64,000 nt of DNA, taken from positions 62,001 to 126,000 of the forward strand of contig NZ_WHNZ01000017.1 of NCBI RefSeq assembly GCF_013141725.1, written 5' to 3'. Under the pieces are notes generated by a model. It was not told where the DNA came from, made no database searches, and saw only the letters and a list, made by a program, of their open reading frames with translations. This stretch comes from Paenibacillus planticolens. GTDB lineage: Bacteria; Bacillota; Bacilli; Paenibacillales; NBRC-103111. Positions within the stretch are counted from its first letter, which is position 1. Each line of letters begins with the position of its first letter. Position numbers and translations under genes: made by a program. Below, piece after piece: positions 37,581 through 45,519 of this stretch.

Positions 37581-38420
37581 CTATTTCAATAATGCCGCAT
37601 AATCCATCTGCGGCACTATTCCTGCCTCTGCCGCCCGCTGAAGCAAGGTCAAGACAGCGCCATAGCCGTCATCGCCGAGATTAGCGGTGAACTCGTTCAC
37701 ATAAAGGTCGATGTGCGCTTGCGCGACCTGAGGGTCCATCTCCTGCGCGTGCTGCATCACGTAGTCGCGCGAAGCTTCCGGATGCGCCCACGCGTATTCG
37801 ACAGAGGCGCTTGCCCAGCCCGCAAGCGCCTCCAGATCCATCGAGCGCCGCGCGACAATGGCGCCGAGCGGAATCGGCAAGTTGGTATCCTCTTCCCACC
37901 AACTGCCCAAATCTTTGAGAAGCGCTAACCCGTACGACGGGTATGTAAAACGCGCTTCATGAATCACGAGGCCGGCGTCGATAAGGCCGTCACGTACGGC
38001 TGGCATGATCTCGTGAAACGGCATGACCACGATTTCACCGACGCCGCCGGGGACGTTCTGTGCCGCCCACAGGCGGAACAGCAAGTACGCGGTCGAGCGC
38101 TCGCTTGGCACGGCGACCCGGCGGCCGCTGAGCTGGGCCGGGTCAGGCGTTTTGCCGCCGGACTGAGTCAGCACCAGCGGACCGCAGCCTCTGCCCAAAG
38201 CGCCGCCGCAAGGCAGCAGGGCATACTCCTCCAGCACCCATGGGAGTGCGGCGTAAGAGATTTTGAGCACATCGGGGCCAGTGCCCTCTGCGGCCAGCCG
38301 ATTCGTAATGTCGATATCGGCATATAAGACATCCAGTTCTGGTGCGCCGGGAATTAAGCCATGCGCCCATGCATGGAAAACAAAAGTATCATTTGGACAA
38401 GGTGAATACGCAATTTTCAT
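37581..38420 (-). CDS. mqnD: 1,4-dihydroxy-6-naphthoate synthase
   Basis: A 279-residue periplasmic-binding-protein-fold enzyme of the futalosine menaquinone pathway, converting cyclic dehypoxanthine futalosine to 1,4-dihydroxy-6-naphthoate. The start KIAYSPCPNDTFVFHAWAHG is characteristic, followed by PSERSTAYLLFRLW and GLVIHEARFTYPSYGL. One base separates its ATG from the mqnB stop, so the two are translationally coupled. mqnA, mqnC and mqnE are not in the window. Confidence 0.93.
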   Translation of the reverse strand: MKIAYSPCPNDTFVFHAWAHGLIPGAPELDVLYADIDITNRLAAEGTGPDVLKISYAALPWVLEEYALLPCGGALGRGCGPLVLTQSGGKTPDPAQLSGRRVAVPSERSTAYLLFRLWAAQNVPGGVGEIVVMPFHEIMPAVRDGLIDAGLVIHEARFTYPSYGLALLKDLGSWWEEDTNLPIPLGAIVARRSMDLEALAGWASASVEYAWAHPEASRDYVMQHAQEMDPQVAQAHIDLYVNEFTANLGDDGYGAVLTLLQRAAEAGIVPQMDYAALLK

Positions 38421-38421
38421 C

Positions 38422-39060
38422 TTAAAGCACCTCCGCTAGGACTGAACTTGCTGCTTCTAAAGCTTTTAAAGCATCGCCGATGCGCCAGGCATCGCGATCA
38501 CGGGGACCTACCGCGTTGGAAATCGCGCGGATTTCGATCACAGGCACGCCGCGCAGCGCTGCGGCTGTCGCAATGCCGAAGCCTTCCATGGCTTCGGCTG
38601 CGGCTCCCGGCACGCGTGCCGCTAGCAGAGCCTGCGTAGCGGCCGTCCCGGTGGCTGTCGCTACCGTGAGCACCGGCGCAGTGCGCGCGCTAAGGCCGGC
38701 GGCTGCGAGCGCCGCCGTCAACCGCTCGGCTATGTCCGCGGCGACGCTGATGCGCGTCGACCCGAAGCCGAGATCATCCAGGGAGCTGAAGCCGTCCAGC
38801 AGCTCCACGCCAAGATCCGCGGCGATGATCTCGCTCGCGACCACAAGCGATCCGATCTCCGCTTGTCCGGGGAATCCGCCGGCAATACCGGCGATAACTA
38901 CCAAATCATATTGTGCCGCGGCGAGCATCATTGCGCCATTAGCGGCTGCTGCCGCAAGTCCTACGCCGGCCAAGGCGAATTCAAACCGGCTGTCATGGCC
39001 AAGTCCACGCTGTACGGCGTCTCTTTCAGGCGCTACTGCCGTCATAATTAGTACACGCAT
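38422..39060 (-). CDS. mqnB: Futalosine hydrolase
   Basis: A 212-residue nucleosidase-fold enzyme that cleaves futalosine to dehypoxanthine futalosine and hypoxanthine. ATG 39060 follows AAGGGGATA. RVLIMTAVAPERDAVQRGL starts the protein; VVIAGIAGGFPGQAEIGSLV and the C-terminal MEGFGIATAA, IEIRAISNAVGPRD match MTA/SAH-nucleosidase folds with the catalytic Glu and Asp. Together with mqnD it supplies the second half of the menaquinone ring synthesis. Confidence 0.9.
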   Translation of the reverse strand: MRVLIMTAVAPERDAVQRGLGHDSRFEFALAGVGLAAAAANGAMMLAAAQYDLVVIAGIAGGFPGQAEIGSLVVASEIIAADLGVELLDGFSSLDDLGFGSTRISVAADIAERLTAALAAAGLSARTAPVLTVATATGTAATQALLAARVPGAAAEAMEGFGIATAAALRGVPVIEIRAISNAVGPRDRDAWRIGDALKALEAASSVLAEVL

Positions 39061-39170
39061 TGTTAGGCCTATCCCCTTTTTAATCAATCACCATGATGAA
39101 CGCTATATAGATTATTTTACATGACCAGGACCAAATAAGAAACTTTTTGAACATTTCCGCCATAGCCGTA

Positions 39171-39225
39171 TTGACTTCCCCATCTAATTTAATTATCATC
39201 TAATTAGATTAATGTCTAATTAGAT
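39171..39225 (+). promoter_or_regulatory. Promoter and double palindromic operator of the ArsR-DUF2087 gene
   Basis: TTGACT (39171-39176) and TATCAT (39194-39199) are 17 bp apart. ATCTAATTAGAT at 39198-39209 overlaps the -10 end, and a second TCTAATTAGA lies at 39215-39224, with centres 16 bp apart. A related CATCTAATTTAATTA precedes at 39181. This is a likely autorepression site. Confidence 0.75.
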
Positions 39226-39248
39226 AGAGACAAGGAAGTGCTGCCGCC

Positions 39249-39857
39249 ATGCAGTTAGATAAAATTATCACCTACCACAAAGCGCTCTCCGACGCGACGC
39301 GTATACGCATGCTCATTTTGCTGGGAGAAGGAGAGTTGAACGGTCAAGTGCTTGCCGATAAGTTGGGGGTTACGCCCGCTACCATCACCCATCATGCCGC
39401 TAAGCTTCGCGAGGCCAGTCTCATTCATGAACGCCGAGAAAAGAACACGATTTACTTTGCCTTGAACGAATATTTTATTCGCAGCAACGCCAGCGCTACA
39501 TCTGATCTCATTTTCAAACATCAGAAAGGAGAGTCATCGCTACCCATGAAAGATACAGACGCCAATCATAACCTCAAGCAGTCCGTCATTCGCAACTTTA
39601 TCACGCAAGACGGCAAACTTAAACATATCCCTGCACAGCTCAAAAAGAAGCTGATCGTGCTGGAGCACTTCATCGGACAGCTCGAAAAGGGGCGCACGTA
39701 TACCGAGAAGGAACTTAACGAATGGATTAAAAACTACCATCCCGATTTCGCAACGATTCGCAGGGAATTTATCATGCATCAATTTATGTTCCGGGAAAAC
39801 GAAGTGTATGAATTGAATCCGCCTGAGATGTGGGCCAAGTGGGAAACCTTATCTTGA
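39249..39857 (+). CDS. ArsR-type regulator with DUF2087 C-terminal domain
   Basis: A 202-residue protein. Residues 1-75 are an ArsR-type winged helix: ALSDATRIRMLILLGEGELN, LADKLGVTPATITHHAAKLR. No metal-binding CxC is present in the recognition helix. Residues 108-195 match DUF2087: LKHIPAQLKKKLIVLEHFIG, YTEKELNEWIKNYHPDFATI, RREFI. DUF2087 domains are usually fused to such regulators and bind nucleic acid or ligands of unknown type. AAGGAAGTG precedes ATG 39249, and the paired TCTAATTAGA operators upstream suggest autoregulation. Confidence 0.85.
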   Translation: MQLDKIITYHKALSDATRIRMLILLGEGELNGQVLADKLGVTPATITHHAAKLREASLIHERREKNTIYFALNEYFIRSNASATSDLIFKHQKGESSLPMKDTDANHNLKQSVIRNFITQDGKLKHIPAQLKKKLIVLEHFIGQLEKGRTYTEKELNEWIKNYHPDFATIRREFIMHQFMFRENEVYELNPPEMWAKWETLS

Positions 39858-39904
39858 TCGGCTAGGCAACAATACACATGAGCATTTTAAAGCACTTGAA
39901 CAAT

Positions 39905-39946
39905 TATAACGCAAATGTTATAATATAACAAAAACGTTATATTCGA
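39905..39946 (+). promoter_or_regulatory. Operator/promoter of the higBA-like pair
   Basis: Three GTTATA-type half sites: AATTATAACG, the perfect palindrome GTTATAATATAAC (39917-39929), and AACGTTATATTCG. They overlap a TATAAT, as in autoregulated toxin-antitoxin operons. Confidence 0.6.
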
Positions 39947-39977
39947 AACGTGAAAACAAAATAAACGAGGTGCATTC

Positions 39978-40352
39978 ATGTATAAGATTATTCTTTACGA
40001 GGATGCCCGCGGCTACTGTCCATTTCTTGATTTCCTTAATACTCTCGATATTCAAGCAAAATCAGATAAAAAAGCAGCTGGTCTAAGAAAAAAGATTAAC
40101 TACTGCATTGATTTGATTCAGTTCGGGGGTACTCGCGTCGGAGAAAAGTTTACCAAACAAATTGACGGCAAACTATGGGAACTTCGCCCGGACGATCATA
40201 GAGTTTTCTTCTTCATGTGGAATGGGAATCATATTGTACTGTTACATAGCTTCCGCAAGGAAACTCAAATAACTCCACAGCATGAGATCGAAAAGGCGAT
40301 AAAAGAAATGAATGATTGGACAAAGCGCATGGGGCTTGGAGGAGATAGATAA
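39978..40352 (+). CDS. higB: RelE/HigB-type toxin (phage Gp49-like)
   Basis: A 124-residue protein. LRKKINYCIDLIQFGGTRVG, KLWELRPDDHRVFFFMWNG and VLLHSFRKETQITPQHEIEKA match the Gp49-like HigB/RelE ribonuclease fold, which cleaves mRNA on the ribosome. It precedes an XRE antitoxin by 62 bases, the HigBA order. The AT-rich promoter has palindromes that likely bind the antitoxin. Confidence 0.82.
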   Translation: MYKIILYEDARGYCPFLDFLNTLDIQAKSDKKAAGLRKKINYCIDLIQFGGTRVGEKFTKQIDGKLWELRPDDHRVFFFMWNGNHIVLLHSFRKETQITPQHEIEKAIKEMNDWTKRMGLGGDR

Positions 40353-40414
40353 GTGCCTCCCGTCTCCATTGATACCTTTTTTATTTTATAAATATAGAAA
40401 GGGGTGATATACAC

Positions 40415-40711
40415 ATGCGTAATTGGGACGATGTTAAGTTTAACAGCTCGTCTGTCCCAGAGGAGGAGCTTCGGGCCTTAGAATTTACAGCCATGCTCGT
40501 AGCGAAGATAATTCTGAGAAGAAAAGAGCTCGGTATGACCCAAACACAATTAGCTGAAGCGACAGGTCTAAAACAGTCTGCAATCGCGAGAATAGAAAGT
40601 GCAAAAAGTATCCCGCGTATCGATACAATTCAAATATTAGCTAAAACTCTGGGAATGAAACTAGACCTGATCATTGATGAAGAAGCTGCCACAGCAATGG
40701 CTTATGCTTAA
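40415..40711 (+). CDS. higA: XRE-type antitoxin
   Basis: A 98-residue protein with an HTH at about 38-92: ILRRKELGMTQTQLAEATGL, KQSAIARIESAKSIPRIDTI. It would neutralise HigB and repress the operon. AAAGGGGTGAT precedes ATG 40415. Confidence 0.82.
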   Translation: MRNWDDVKFNSSSVPEEELRALEFTAMLVAKIILRRKELGMTQTQLAEATGLKQSAIARIESAKSIPRIDTIQILAKTLGMKLDLIIDEEAATAMAYA

Positions 40712-40737
40712 GCGTCATTTATCATCAAATCGTTATA

Positions 40738-40791
40738 CCAAAGCATAGCCTAAATTCCCAAGCGCGTCGGAATTTGGGCTTTATGCTTTGG
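40738..40791 (+). terminator. Terminator after the higBA pair
   Basis: CCAAAGCATA pairs perfectly with TATGCTTTGG, with AAATTCC/GGAATTT inside; there is no long T run. Confidence 0.65.
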
Positions 40792-40934
40792 CGGGCAGTA
40801 TCCTGTCTCAGTAACGCCACCCGCTCGAACACTAAAATGGACACGTCCCCAATTAAAAAAGGCGAATCAGGACATTCATCCATACGCCCTCTAGATGAAT
40901 GACATATATTGATTTTGTGAAGGCAGGGATAGAC

Positions 40935-41039
40935 ATGAGTTGTGGAATTGTAACACCCTATTACAATGGCGCGGCTGTAGTCCTCGTTTTATTCATCCTC
41001 TTGGTTATCGTTCTTAGTACTTTTGGTTTTGGCTGGTAA
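40935..41039 (+). CDS. YjcZ-like sporulation micro-protein
   Basis: A 34-residue protein. Its MSCGIVTPYYNGAAVVLVLF start and single membrane helix (AAVVLVLFILLVIVLSTFGF) match the YjcZ/SscA-type small spore proteins. GGCAGGGATAG precedes the ATG with ordinary spacing. A CATATATT upstream (40913-40920) fits a sigma-E-type -10, with ATACG upstream as a weak -35, so expression in the mother cell is possible. It is too short for ordinary gene prediction. A strong terminator follows. Confidence 0.75.
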   Translation: MSCGIVTPYYNGAAVVLVLFILLVIVLSTFGFGW

Positions 41040-41047
41040 AACAGGAT

Positions 41048-41089
41048 AGCGGCTGAGACGATGAATTCGTTTCGGCCGCTTACTTTTTT
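41048..41089 (+). terminator. Terminator after the YjcZ-like gene
   Basis: AGCGGC pairs with GCCGCT around ACG/CGT, followed by TTTTTT. Confidence 0.85.
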
Positions 41090-41165
41090 GTGAGCTTTTA
41101 CGCTATAATGAAAGCCTACAGCATGCTTTGCATGTATGACCTATTTAGGATGGAGACGAGGATTT

Positions 41166-42182
41166 GTGGCTACTCCGATTTTGACCATTGTGGTCCCTTG
41201 TTATAACGAAGAAGAAGTTCTTCCGGAAACGGTATTCCGGCTTAGCGGCGTGCTTGACGCCCTCATCTCGGATCAACTGGTTGCAAGCACCAGCACTATG
41301 CTCTTGGTTGATGATGGCAGCAAGGACGCTACTTGGTCGCTTATCGAACGTTTTCACGCCTCCAACTCCTTCGTTACCGGGCTTAAGCTGGCCCGCAATG
41401 CCGGCCATCAAAGCGCCTTGCTTGCCGGTCTCATGCAAGCCAAAACTTATTCCGATTGCGTCGTATCCATCGATGCCGATCTGCAAGACGACACCGACGC
41501 TATTCGCGAGTTTGTCCTCAAATTCCGCGAAGGCTACGATATTGTATACGGTATCCGTCAGGACCGATCCGCAGATACCTTTTTCAAACGGGCGACTGCG
41601 CAAGGCTTCTATAAGCTGATGACTTCCCTTGGGGTGAAAATTCATTACAACCATGCGGATTTTCGCTTAATGAGCAAGCGCACTCTCGACAATTTGGAGA
41701 AATTTCAAGAGGTTAACTTATTCCTGCGCGGCATGGTGCCCTTGCTGGGCTTCCCGTCCACTCAGGTGTACTATGACCGGAAAGAACGATTCGCCGGAGA
41801 ATCCAAGTATCCGCTGCGCAAAATGCTGGCCTTCGCTTTCGACGGCATCACCTCCTTCAGCGTGACACCGATCCGCTTCGTAACCGTCATGGGTTTCGTC
41901 CTGTTCCTACTCAGTGTGTGTGCCGGCATATACGCCATTATCGGGAAAATGCTGGGAGCCAATGTCACCGGTTGGACTTCGCTAATCCTGTCTGTCTGGT
42001 TCATCGGCGGGGTACAGCTTCTGGCGCTCGGCTTAATTGGCGAATACATAGGAAAAATATATAAAGAAGTGAAGCAGCGGCCGCTTTTTGTCATTGAAAA
42101 AGAATTGAAAGGGAGCGCACAGGAACAAGCGGAGATGCCTGTAACAGCCCCGTCCATCCCTGCTGCTACGGTCCGTCGATAA
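41166..42182 (+). CDS. Polyprenyl-phosphate GT2 glycosyltransferase (GtrB/CsbB/YkoT type)
   Basis: A 338-residue protein from GTG 41166 (GAGG upstream); the frame open to 41136 has no site. The GT-A core has VVPCYNEEEVLPETVFRL, VSIDADLQDDTDA with the metal-binding DAD-like site, GIRQDRSADTFFKR and FAGESKYPLRKM. Two C-terminal membrane helices follow (FVTVMGFVLFLLSVCAGIYA, LIGEYIGKIY). It transfers glucose or another sugar to undecaprenyl phosphate. The next gene, GtrA, would flip the product across the membrane, as in GtrAB systems that decorate teichoic acids or other surface polymers. Confidence 0.88.
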   Translation: MATPILTIVVPCYNEEEVLPETVFRLSGVLDALISDQLVASTSTMLLVDDGSKDATWSLIERFHASNSFVTGLKLARNAGHQSALLAGLMQAKTYSDCVVSIDADLQDDTDAIREFVLKFREGYDIVYGIRQDRSADTFFKRATAQGFYKLMTSLGVKIHYNHADFRLMSKRTLDNLEKFQEVNLFLRGMVPLLGFPSTQVYYDRKERFAGESKYPLRKMLAFAFDGITSFSVTPIRFVTVMGFVLFLLSVCAGIYAIIGKMLGANVTGWTSLILSVWFIGGVQLLALGLIGEYIGKIYKEVKQRPLFVIEKELKGSAQEQAEMPVTAPSIPAATVRR

Positions 42183-42183
42183 C

Positions 42184-42633
42184 ATGGTACAACGTTTACG
42201 GGCTTTGTTGTCAGGCAGCTTCATCCGTTTTCTACTTGTCGGCGTGTTCAATACGCTGGTAGGTCTCTCCGCCAGCTTCGCTTTCTTTAATTTGCTGCAT
42301 CTGAATTACTGGATCTCGACGTTTGCAGGTAATACCATCGGAGCCGTCGTCAGCTATACGCTCAACCGTACGTTTACGTTTCGCTCGAGGGCAAGTCTCG
42401 GCAGCAGTTGGTGGAAATTTGCCATCGTTATTTTCAGCTGTTATGGCTTGTCTTATGGCAGTAGTCTATTATTAGTTAAAGCCGCAGCTTCCTTATGGCC
42501 TGACCTGCCGGCTGATTTGGCGCACAATACGGCCATCTTGCTTGGAAATGGCTTGTACACCATTGGCAATTATTTGGGGCATAAATATTTTACATTTCGG
42601 ACTAATGGCCTTTCGGGCAGCGGGGTATCCTAA
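42184..42633 (+). CDS. GtrA-family membrane protein (putative flippase)
   Basis: A 149-residue protein of four predicted membrane helices: FIRFLLVGVFNTLVGLSASF, YWISTFAGNTIGAVVSYTLN, IVIFSCYGLSYGSSLLLVK and TAILLGNGLYTIGNYLGHKY. The pattern SYTLNRTFTFRS and YFTFR is typical of GtrA. It starts 1 base after the GT2 stop. GtrA proteins are thought to flip undecaprenyl-phosphate sugars. Confidence 0.9.
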   Translation: MVQRLRALLSGSFIRFLLVGVFNTLVGLSASFAFFNLLHLNYWISTFAGNTIGAVVSYTLNRTFTFRSRASLGSSWWKFAIVIFSCYGLSYGSSLLLVKAAASLWPDLPADLAHNTAILLGNGLYTIGNYLGHKYFTFRTNGLSGSGVS

Positions 42634-42653
42634 TCACCAAGAGGTGATGCCTA

Positions 42654-42944
42654 ATGGCACGTAGAAGAAGCAACCGGGCCATCGTGCCCGGTTCGGAGCA
42701 TGGACTGGGAATGCTCAAGGCTCAGGTGATGCAAAATCAAGGCTATACAGTTAATCCGGAGCGTCCTGACTTAGTCAAGTACGAGGTCGCCCGAACGCTC
42801 GGTGTCCCCCTTCAGCAAGGCTACAACGGCCAATTGAGCTCGGAAGACGCCGGCAGAGTCGGCGGACCGATCGGCGGGGCTATGGTGAGGGAACTCGTGC
42901 GAATGGCGCAGCAGAAATTGGCGGAGCAGCGTCCCCCCCAATAA
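42654..42944 (+). CDS. Alpha/beta-type small acid-soluble spore protein
   Basis: A 96-residue protein. LVKYEVARTLGVPLQQGYNG followed by SSEDAGRVGGPIGGAMVREL is the DNA-binding SASP pattern with the Gly-Gly dyad; the E-V-A-R stretch is where the GPR protease would cleave at germination. It is longer than the usual 60-75 residues because of an N-terminal MARRRSNRAIVPGSEHGL extension. These proteins coat spore DNA and protect it from UV. AGAGGTGAT precedes the ATG. Confidence 0.9.
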   Translation: MARRRSNRAIVPGSEHGLGMLKAQVMQNQGYTVNPERPDLVKYEVARTLGVPLQQGYNGQLSSEDAGRVGGPIGGAMVRELVRMAQQKLAEQRPPQ

Positions 42945-43048
42945 CCCGCTTTGGGATAGATTGCCATAATCCGCCGCTGGTTCACATAAACTAATAGCAA
43001 GCTGCTTGCAGCGCTATTTTCTATGTAAAAGTCAGGTGATGATGGCCA

Positions 43049-43492
43049 ATGAATCCTCCAGGCAACCGTCCGCCAAAGCCCGATTGGAAAGGGCTCTCGG
43101 CGCAAGCCGGCGATGTGCTTGGCCCCGAATTTTGGCAGGACATTGCCAGTATCATCCCGTTAACCGGGCCAAGAATCGATATGTATGAGACTCCGCAGGA
43201 GATGGTGGTTGTCGCTGAAGTTCCCGGGTTGTCCTCACCCGAGCAGATTCAGCTCTCTTTCCGGGATCAATCGCTTTTAATGCGTGGAATGCTTGTTCGC
43301 CCCTACCAGGTGCTTGATGAGCAGATGAGACTTTCCGAGCGTTTCTTTGGCGCCTTTGAGCGCGTGATTCGCTTGCCCGGCAGAGCTCTGACCGAGCAAA
43401 TGAGGGCCCAGTATCATAACGGGCTGCTCATTATTCGAATTCCTCTGACACCACCCGATGGGGAAAAAGTAATTCCTATTCAGTTCACATAA
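43049..43492 (+). CDS. Hsp20/alpha-crystallin-type small heat-shock protein, possibly spore-associated
   Basis: A 147-residue protein. RIDMYETPQEMVVVAEVPGL starts the alpha-crystallin domain, with SFRDQSLLMRGMLVRP, RFFGAFERVIRLPG and YHNGLLIIRIPLTPP; the last IPI motif is at the end. The N-terminus is Pro/Gly-rich. It lies between SASP and gerP-like genes, which suggests a CotM-like role in spores. AGGTGATG precedes ATG 43049. Confidence 0.82.
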   Translation: MNPPGNRPPKPDWKGLSAQAGDVLGPEFWQDIASIIPLTGPRIDMYETPQEMVVVAEVPGLSSPEQIQLSFRDQSLLMRGMLVRPYQVLDEQMRLSERFFGAFERVIRLPGRALTEQMRAQYHNGLLIIRIPLTPPDGEKVIPIQFT

Positions 43493-43561
43493 CGCTCGAC
43501 CGCCCTGTGCCTGCCGGTGACGCCGTCACCTGCCCGCTAAGAGGTAAGGTTGAGCGTTATT
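43491..43561 (+). terminator. Terminator after the Hsp20 gene
   Basis: AACGCTC pairs with GAGCGTT, with GGTGAC/GTCACC inside, then TATTTG. Confidence 0.65.
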
Positions 43562-43648
43562 TGTTATGGATTTTGGGAAAAGAGATATGAATCTCCGTTT
43601 GTCCCCATATAAATAAAAAATAGAAATGCGGATATGGAGGGGATTATT

Positions 43649-43867
43649 GTGGTACGCATCCAATTTCAATCAATTCATATCGACAACCTCGAGAATTCAT
43701 CCAGTGTGAACAAGGGCACAAATCGGATCGTCGGTAAGCGGGACTTCTCCAAGAACAATCAGGGGCTCGGAGCCGTACATGGCGAACGCAATGTCATTAT
43801 AGGCGGTAAGCATGCAGTTGACGATGGCGATCACTTTGATTATAAACCCTTTATACGAAAGAGCTGA
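43649..43867 (+). CDS. GerPA/GerPF-type spore germination protein, paralog 1
   Basis: A 72-residue protein, the usual length for this family, from GTG 43649 after GGAGGGG; the frame open to 43634 includes the ribosome site. RIQFQSIHIDNLENSSSVNK and SKNNQGLGAVHGERNVIIGG match the two-part pattern shared with the other three paralogs here, with a terminal D-x-D (DDGDHFD). In Bacillus the GerP proteins let nutrient germinants pass the spore coat. CATATAAAT upstream is a possible sigma-E/K -10. Confidence 0.78.
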   Translation: MVRIQFQSIHIDNLENSSSVNKGTNRIVGKRDFSKNNQGLGAVHGERNVIIGGKHAVDDGDHFDYKPFIRKS

Positions 43868-43876
43868 GAAACGATC

Positions 43877-44407
43877 ATGTGGTTTCAAAAGAAAAAACCG
43901 CCGCCTCCCAAAGCGCAAGAAGCGAAACCAGCGAAACCAATGACACCACCGCCGGCTGAGGCAGCCGCTCCTGTTAGAACGGAGCCTGTCTCAGCTTCCG
44001 CCTCTTCCTTAACCATTCAGCAGTTCGAGAAACGCCTGAAGAAATTAGAAGAGGAATTAGCCAACCTGACCGCCAAACATCCGCAGATTCATATAGATAC
44101 TCTGCATGTTCATCAGCCTGTTTTAGAAAATTTAACTTTTCGTTTAGATCATTTGGATATCAAGGAATTGAGCGGCTCCTTTAACTTGGGGAACAATTTT
44201 GGAGCCAAGCCGAACGAGAAGAAAAGCCCTCTCGATGAAGCTTTTAAACACGCTCAAGTGTCAAAAGAGCCTGCGGCTGCCGCTTCCCGATCAACCCGTA
44301 ACGATAAGCCGCCCGTTGCCGCAGAGTCCGGCCGTGACAGCGCCGCACCTGCACCGGAAAGAACCTCAACCGGCTACCGGTACACACCACCATCCAAAAC
44401 GAAATGA
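43877..44407 (+). CDS. GerPC-like spore germination protein
   Basis: A 176-residue protein. A Lys/Pro-rich N-terminus and a short coiled coil (QQFEKRLKKLEEELANLTAK) precede VLENLTFRLDHLDIKELSGS and FNLGNNFG, the GerPC signature. The Pro/Ser-rich tail is variable. It lies between two GerPA/PF-type genes on the same strand, as in gerP operons, though the classical gerPABCDEF order is rearranged. Confidence 0.8.
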   Translation: MWFQKKKPPPPKAQEAKPAKPMTPPPAEAAAPVRTEPVSASASSLTIQQFEKRLKKLEEELANLTAKHPQIHIDTLHVHQPVLENLTFRLDHLDIKELSGSFNLGNNFGAKPNEKKSPLDEAFKHAQVSKEPAAAASRSTRNDKPPVAAESGRDSAAPAPERTSTGYRYTPPSKTK

Positions 44408-44417
44408 GGTGTTCCCC

Positions 44418-44768
44418 TTGTCATCGTTCATGTCACCGACGTTTATTATCGGCTCCATCCGGATCGGATCGGTTGAAAGTGCTTCTTGCATCAATATGGG
44501 TAACAATTGGCCAACCGATTTCCAAAGTAATCAAAAGACCGTACAAGGGTTTGGCGCTGTTGAAGGCGACAACAATCAGTTAGTCGGAACCCGCTCCATG
44601 CTCAATGATTCCGATTTTCTGGATATGCTCAATGTCGGCGATAACGAAACACCCGAATGGCTGCAGGAGATGATTACTGCGCAGGCGGCAGCCTCCGGAT
44701 TTACCCCGGCTGCAGTCGCAGGCAAGTCTCCGGAGGAAGCGGCCAATACGCCGCAGTCTTCGGACTAA
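44418..44768 (+). CDS. GerPA/GerPF-type spore germination protein, paralog 2
   Basis: A 116-residue protein from TTG 44418 after GAGGTG, 10 bases past the GerPC-like stop. The upstream frame open to 44199 overlaps that gene. PTFIIGSIRIGSVESASCIN and GFGAVEGDNNQLVGT are the family pattern; SMLNDSDFLDML gives the D-x-D end. A C-terminal extension rich in Ala/Gln/Glu (about 50 residues) distinguishes it from the others. Confidence 0.75.
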   Translation: MSSFMSPTFIIGSIRIGSVESASCINMGNNWPTDFQSNQKTVQGFGAVEGDNNQLVGTRSMLNDSDFLDMLNVGDNETPEWLQEMITAQAAASGFTPAAVAGKSPEEAANTPQSSD

Positions 44769-44788
44769 GACCGCTGGAAGCCCGCCTT

Positions 44789-45058
44789 TCAGACCCGGCC
44801 AATAATAAGATCCCCTTTGGTGTAAGGCGCATCAATAATGTCATTATCATGAACAGTGTTGAAATTGTTAACCACGTAATTGTTCTCGCCTTTTACTTCG
44901 CCAAGACCGGAATTTTCCTTGCTGCTTGTCGTCCAGTACATTTGTGCATTCGTACCGATAAAAATACCGGAACAATCCGATATCGCATTCACATGGATGG
45001 CATCAAATTGAATGAGCGGCGGGTCTAGAGGAAGCGCCGGAAAAGCGACTTTCTGCAT
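44789..45058 (-). CDS. GerPA/GerPF-type spore germination protein, paralog 3
   Basis: An 89-residue protein from ATG 45058 after AGAGGTGA; a GTG at 45067 is inside that site. PLIQFDAIHVNAISDCSGIF, GTNAQMYWTTSSKENSGLGE and DNDIIDAPYTKGD match paralog 4 closely. The gene is convergent with paralog 2, so the gerP-like set lies on both strands. Confidence 0.75.
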   Translation of the reverse strand: MQKVAFPALPLDPPLIQFDAIHVNAISDCSGIFIGTNAQMYWTTSSKENSGLGEVKGENNYVVNNFNTVHDNDIIDAPYTKGDLIIGRV

Positions 45059-45078
45059 ATGGCTCACCTCTTTTTCTA

Positions 45079-45321
45079 CTAGACTTGATTCGTGACGGCC
45101 GGTTTGAAATCCTGATCGTTAATCGGAGCATCGATAAAGTCGTTGTCGAAGATTACATTCAGGACATTGACCGATATGACATTGCCCACGAACTCTCCTG
45201 TTCCGTAATTGTTTTTACTGTGCGAATCCCAGCTCGACTGCGCATTCTCACCGATTCCGATGGTGGCATTTGTATTCTGATTATTGATATTAATCATGTT
45301 AAAAACAATGGAACTCGGCAT
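45079..45321 (-). CDS. GerPA/GerPF-type spore germination protein, paralog 4
   Basis: An 80-residue protein from ATG 45321, after ATAGGAGTGAGC. SSIVFNMININNQNTNATIG, GENAQSSWDSHSKNNYGTGE, then DNDFIDAPINDQD. It is 20 bases from paralog 3 on the same strand and likely in the same transcript. CATACAAG upstream resembles a sigma-E -10. Confidence 0.75.
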   Translation of the reverse strand: MPSSIVFNMININNQNTNATIGIGENAQSSWDSHSKNNYGTGEFVGNVISVNVLNVIFDNDFIDAPINDQDFKPAVTNQV

Positions 45322-45465
45322 ACTGCTCACTCCTATCTTGGGTTGACAAGGCTATGGGATGAATCTTGTATGCTAGCCTATTCAATCGTCACCGGATTGG
45401 TGTACGAATCGCCAGATGATCGTGAATTCGAGATGGTCATTCATCCGTTTAGGTCCCTTTACACA

Positions 45466-45512
45466 AAAAAAAGGACTGCAGCGAAAGCAATCTTTCGCGT
45501 GCAGTCCTCTTA
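45466..45512 (-). terminator. Terminator after the Gly/Phe-rich protein gene
   Basis: GGACTGCA...CGAAAG pairs with CTTTCG...TGCAGTCC on the minus strand, followed by eight T. Confidence 0.9.
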
Positions 45513-45519
45513 ATTGATC

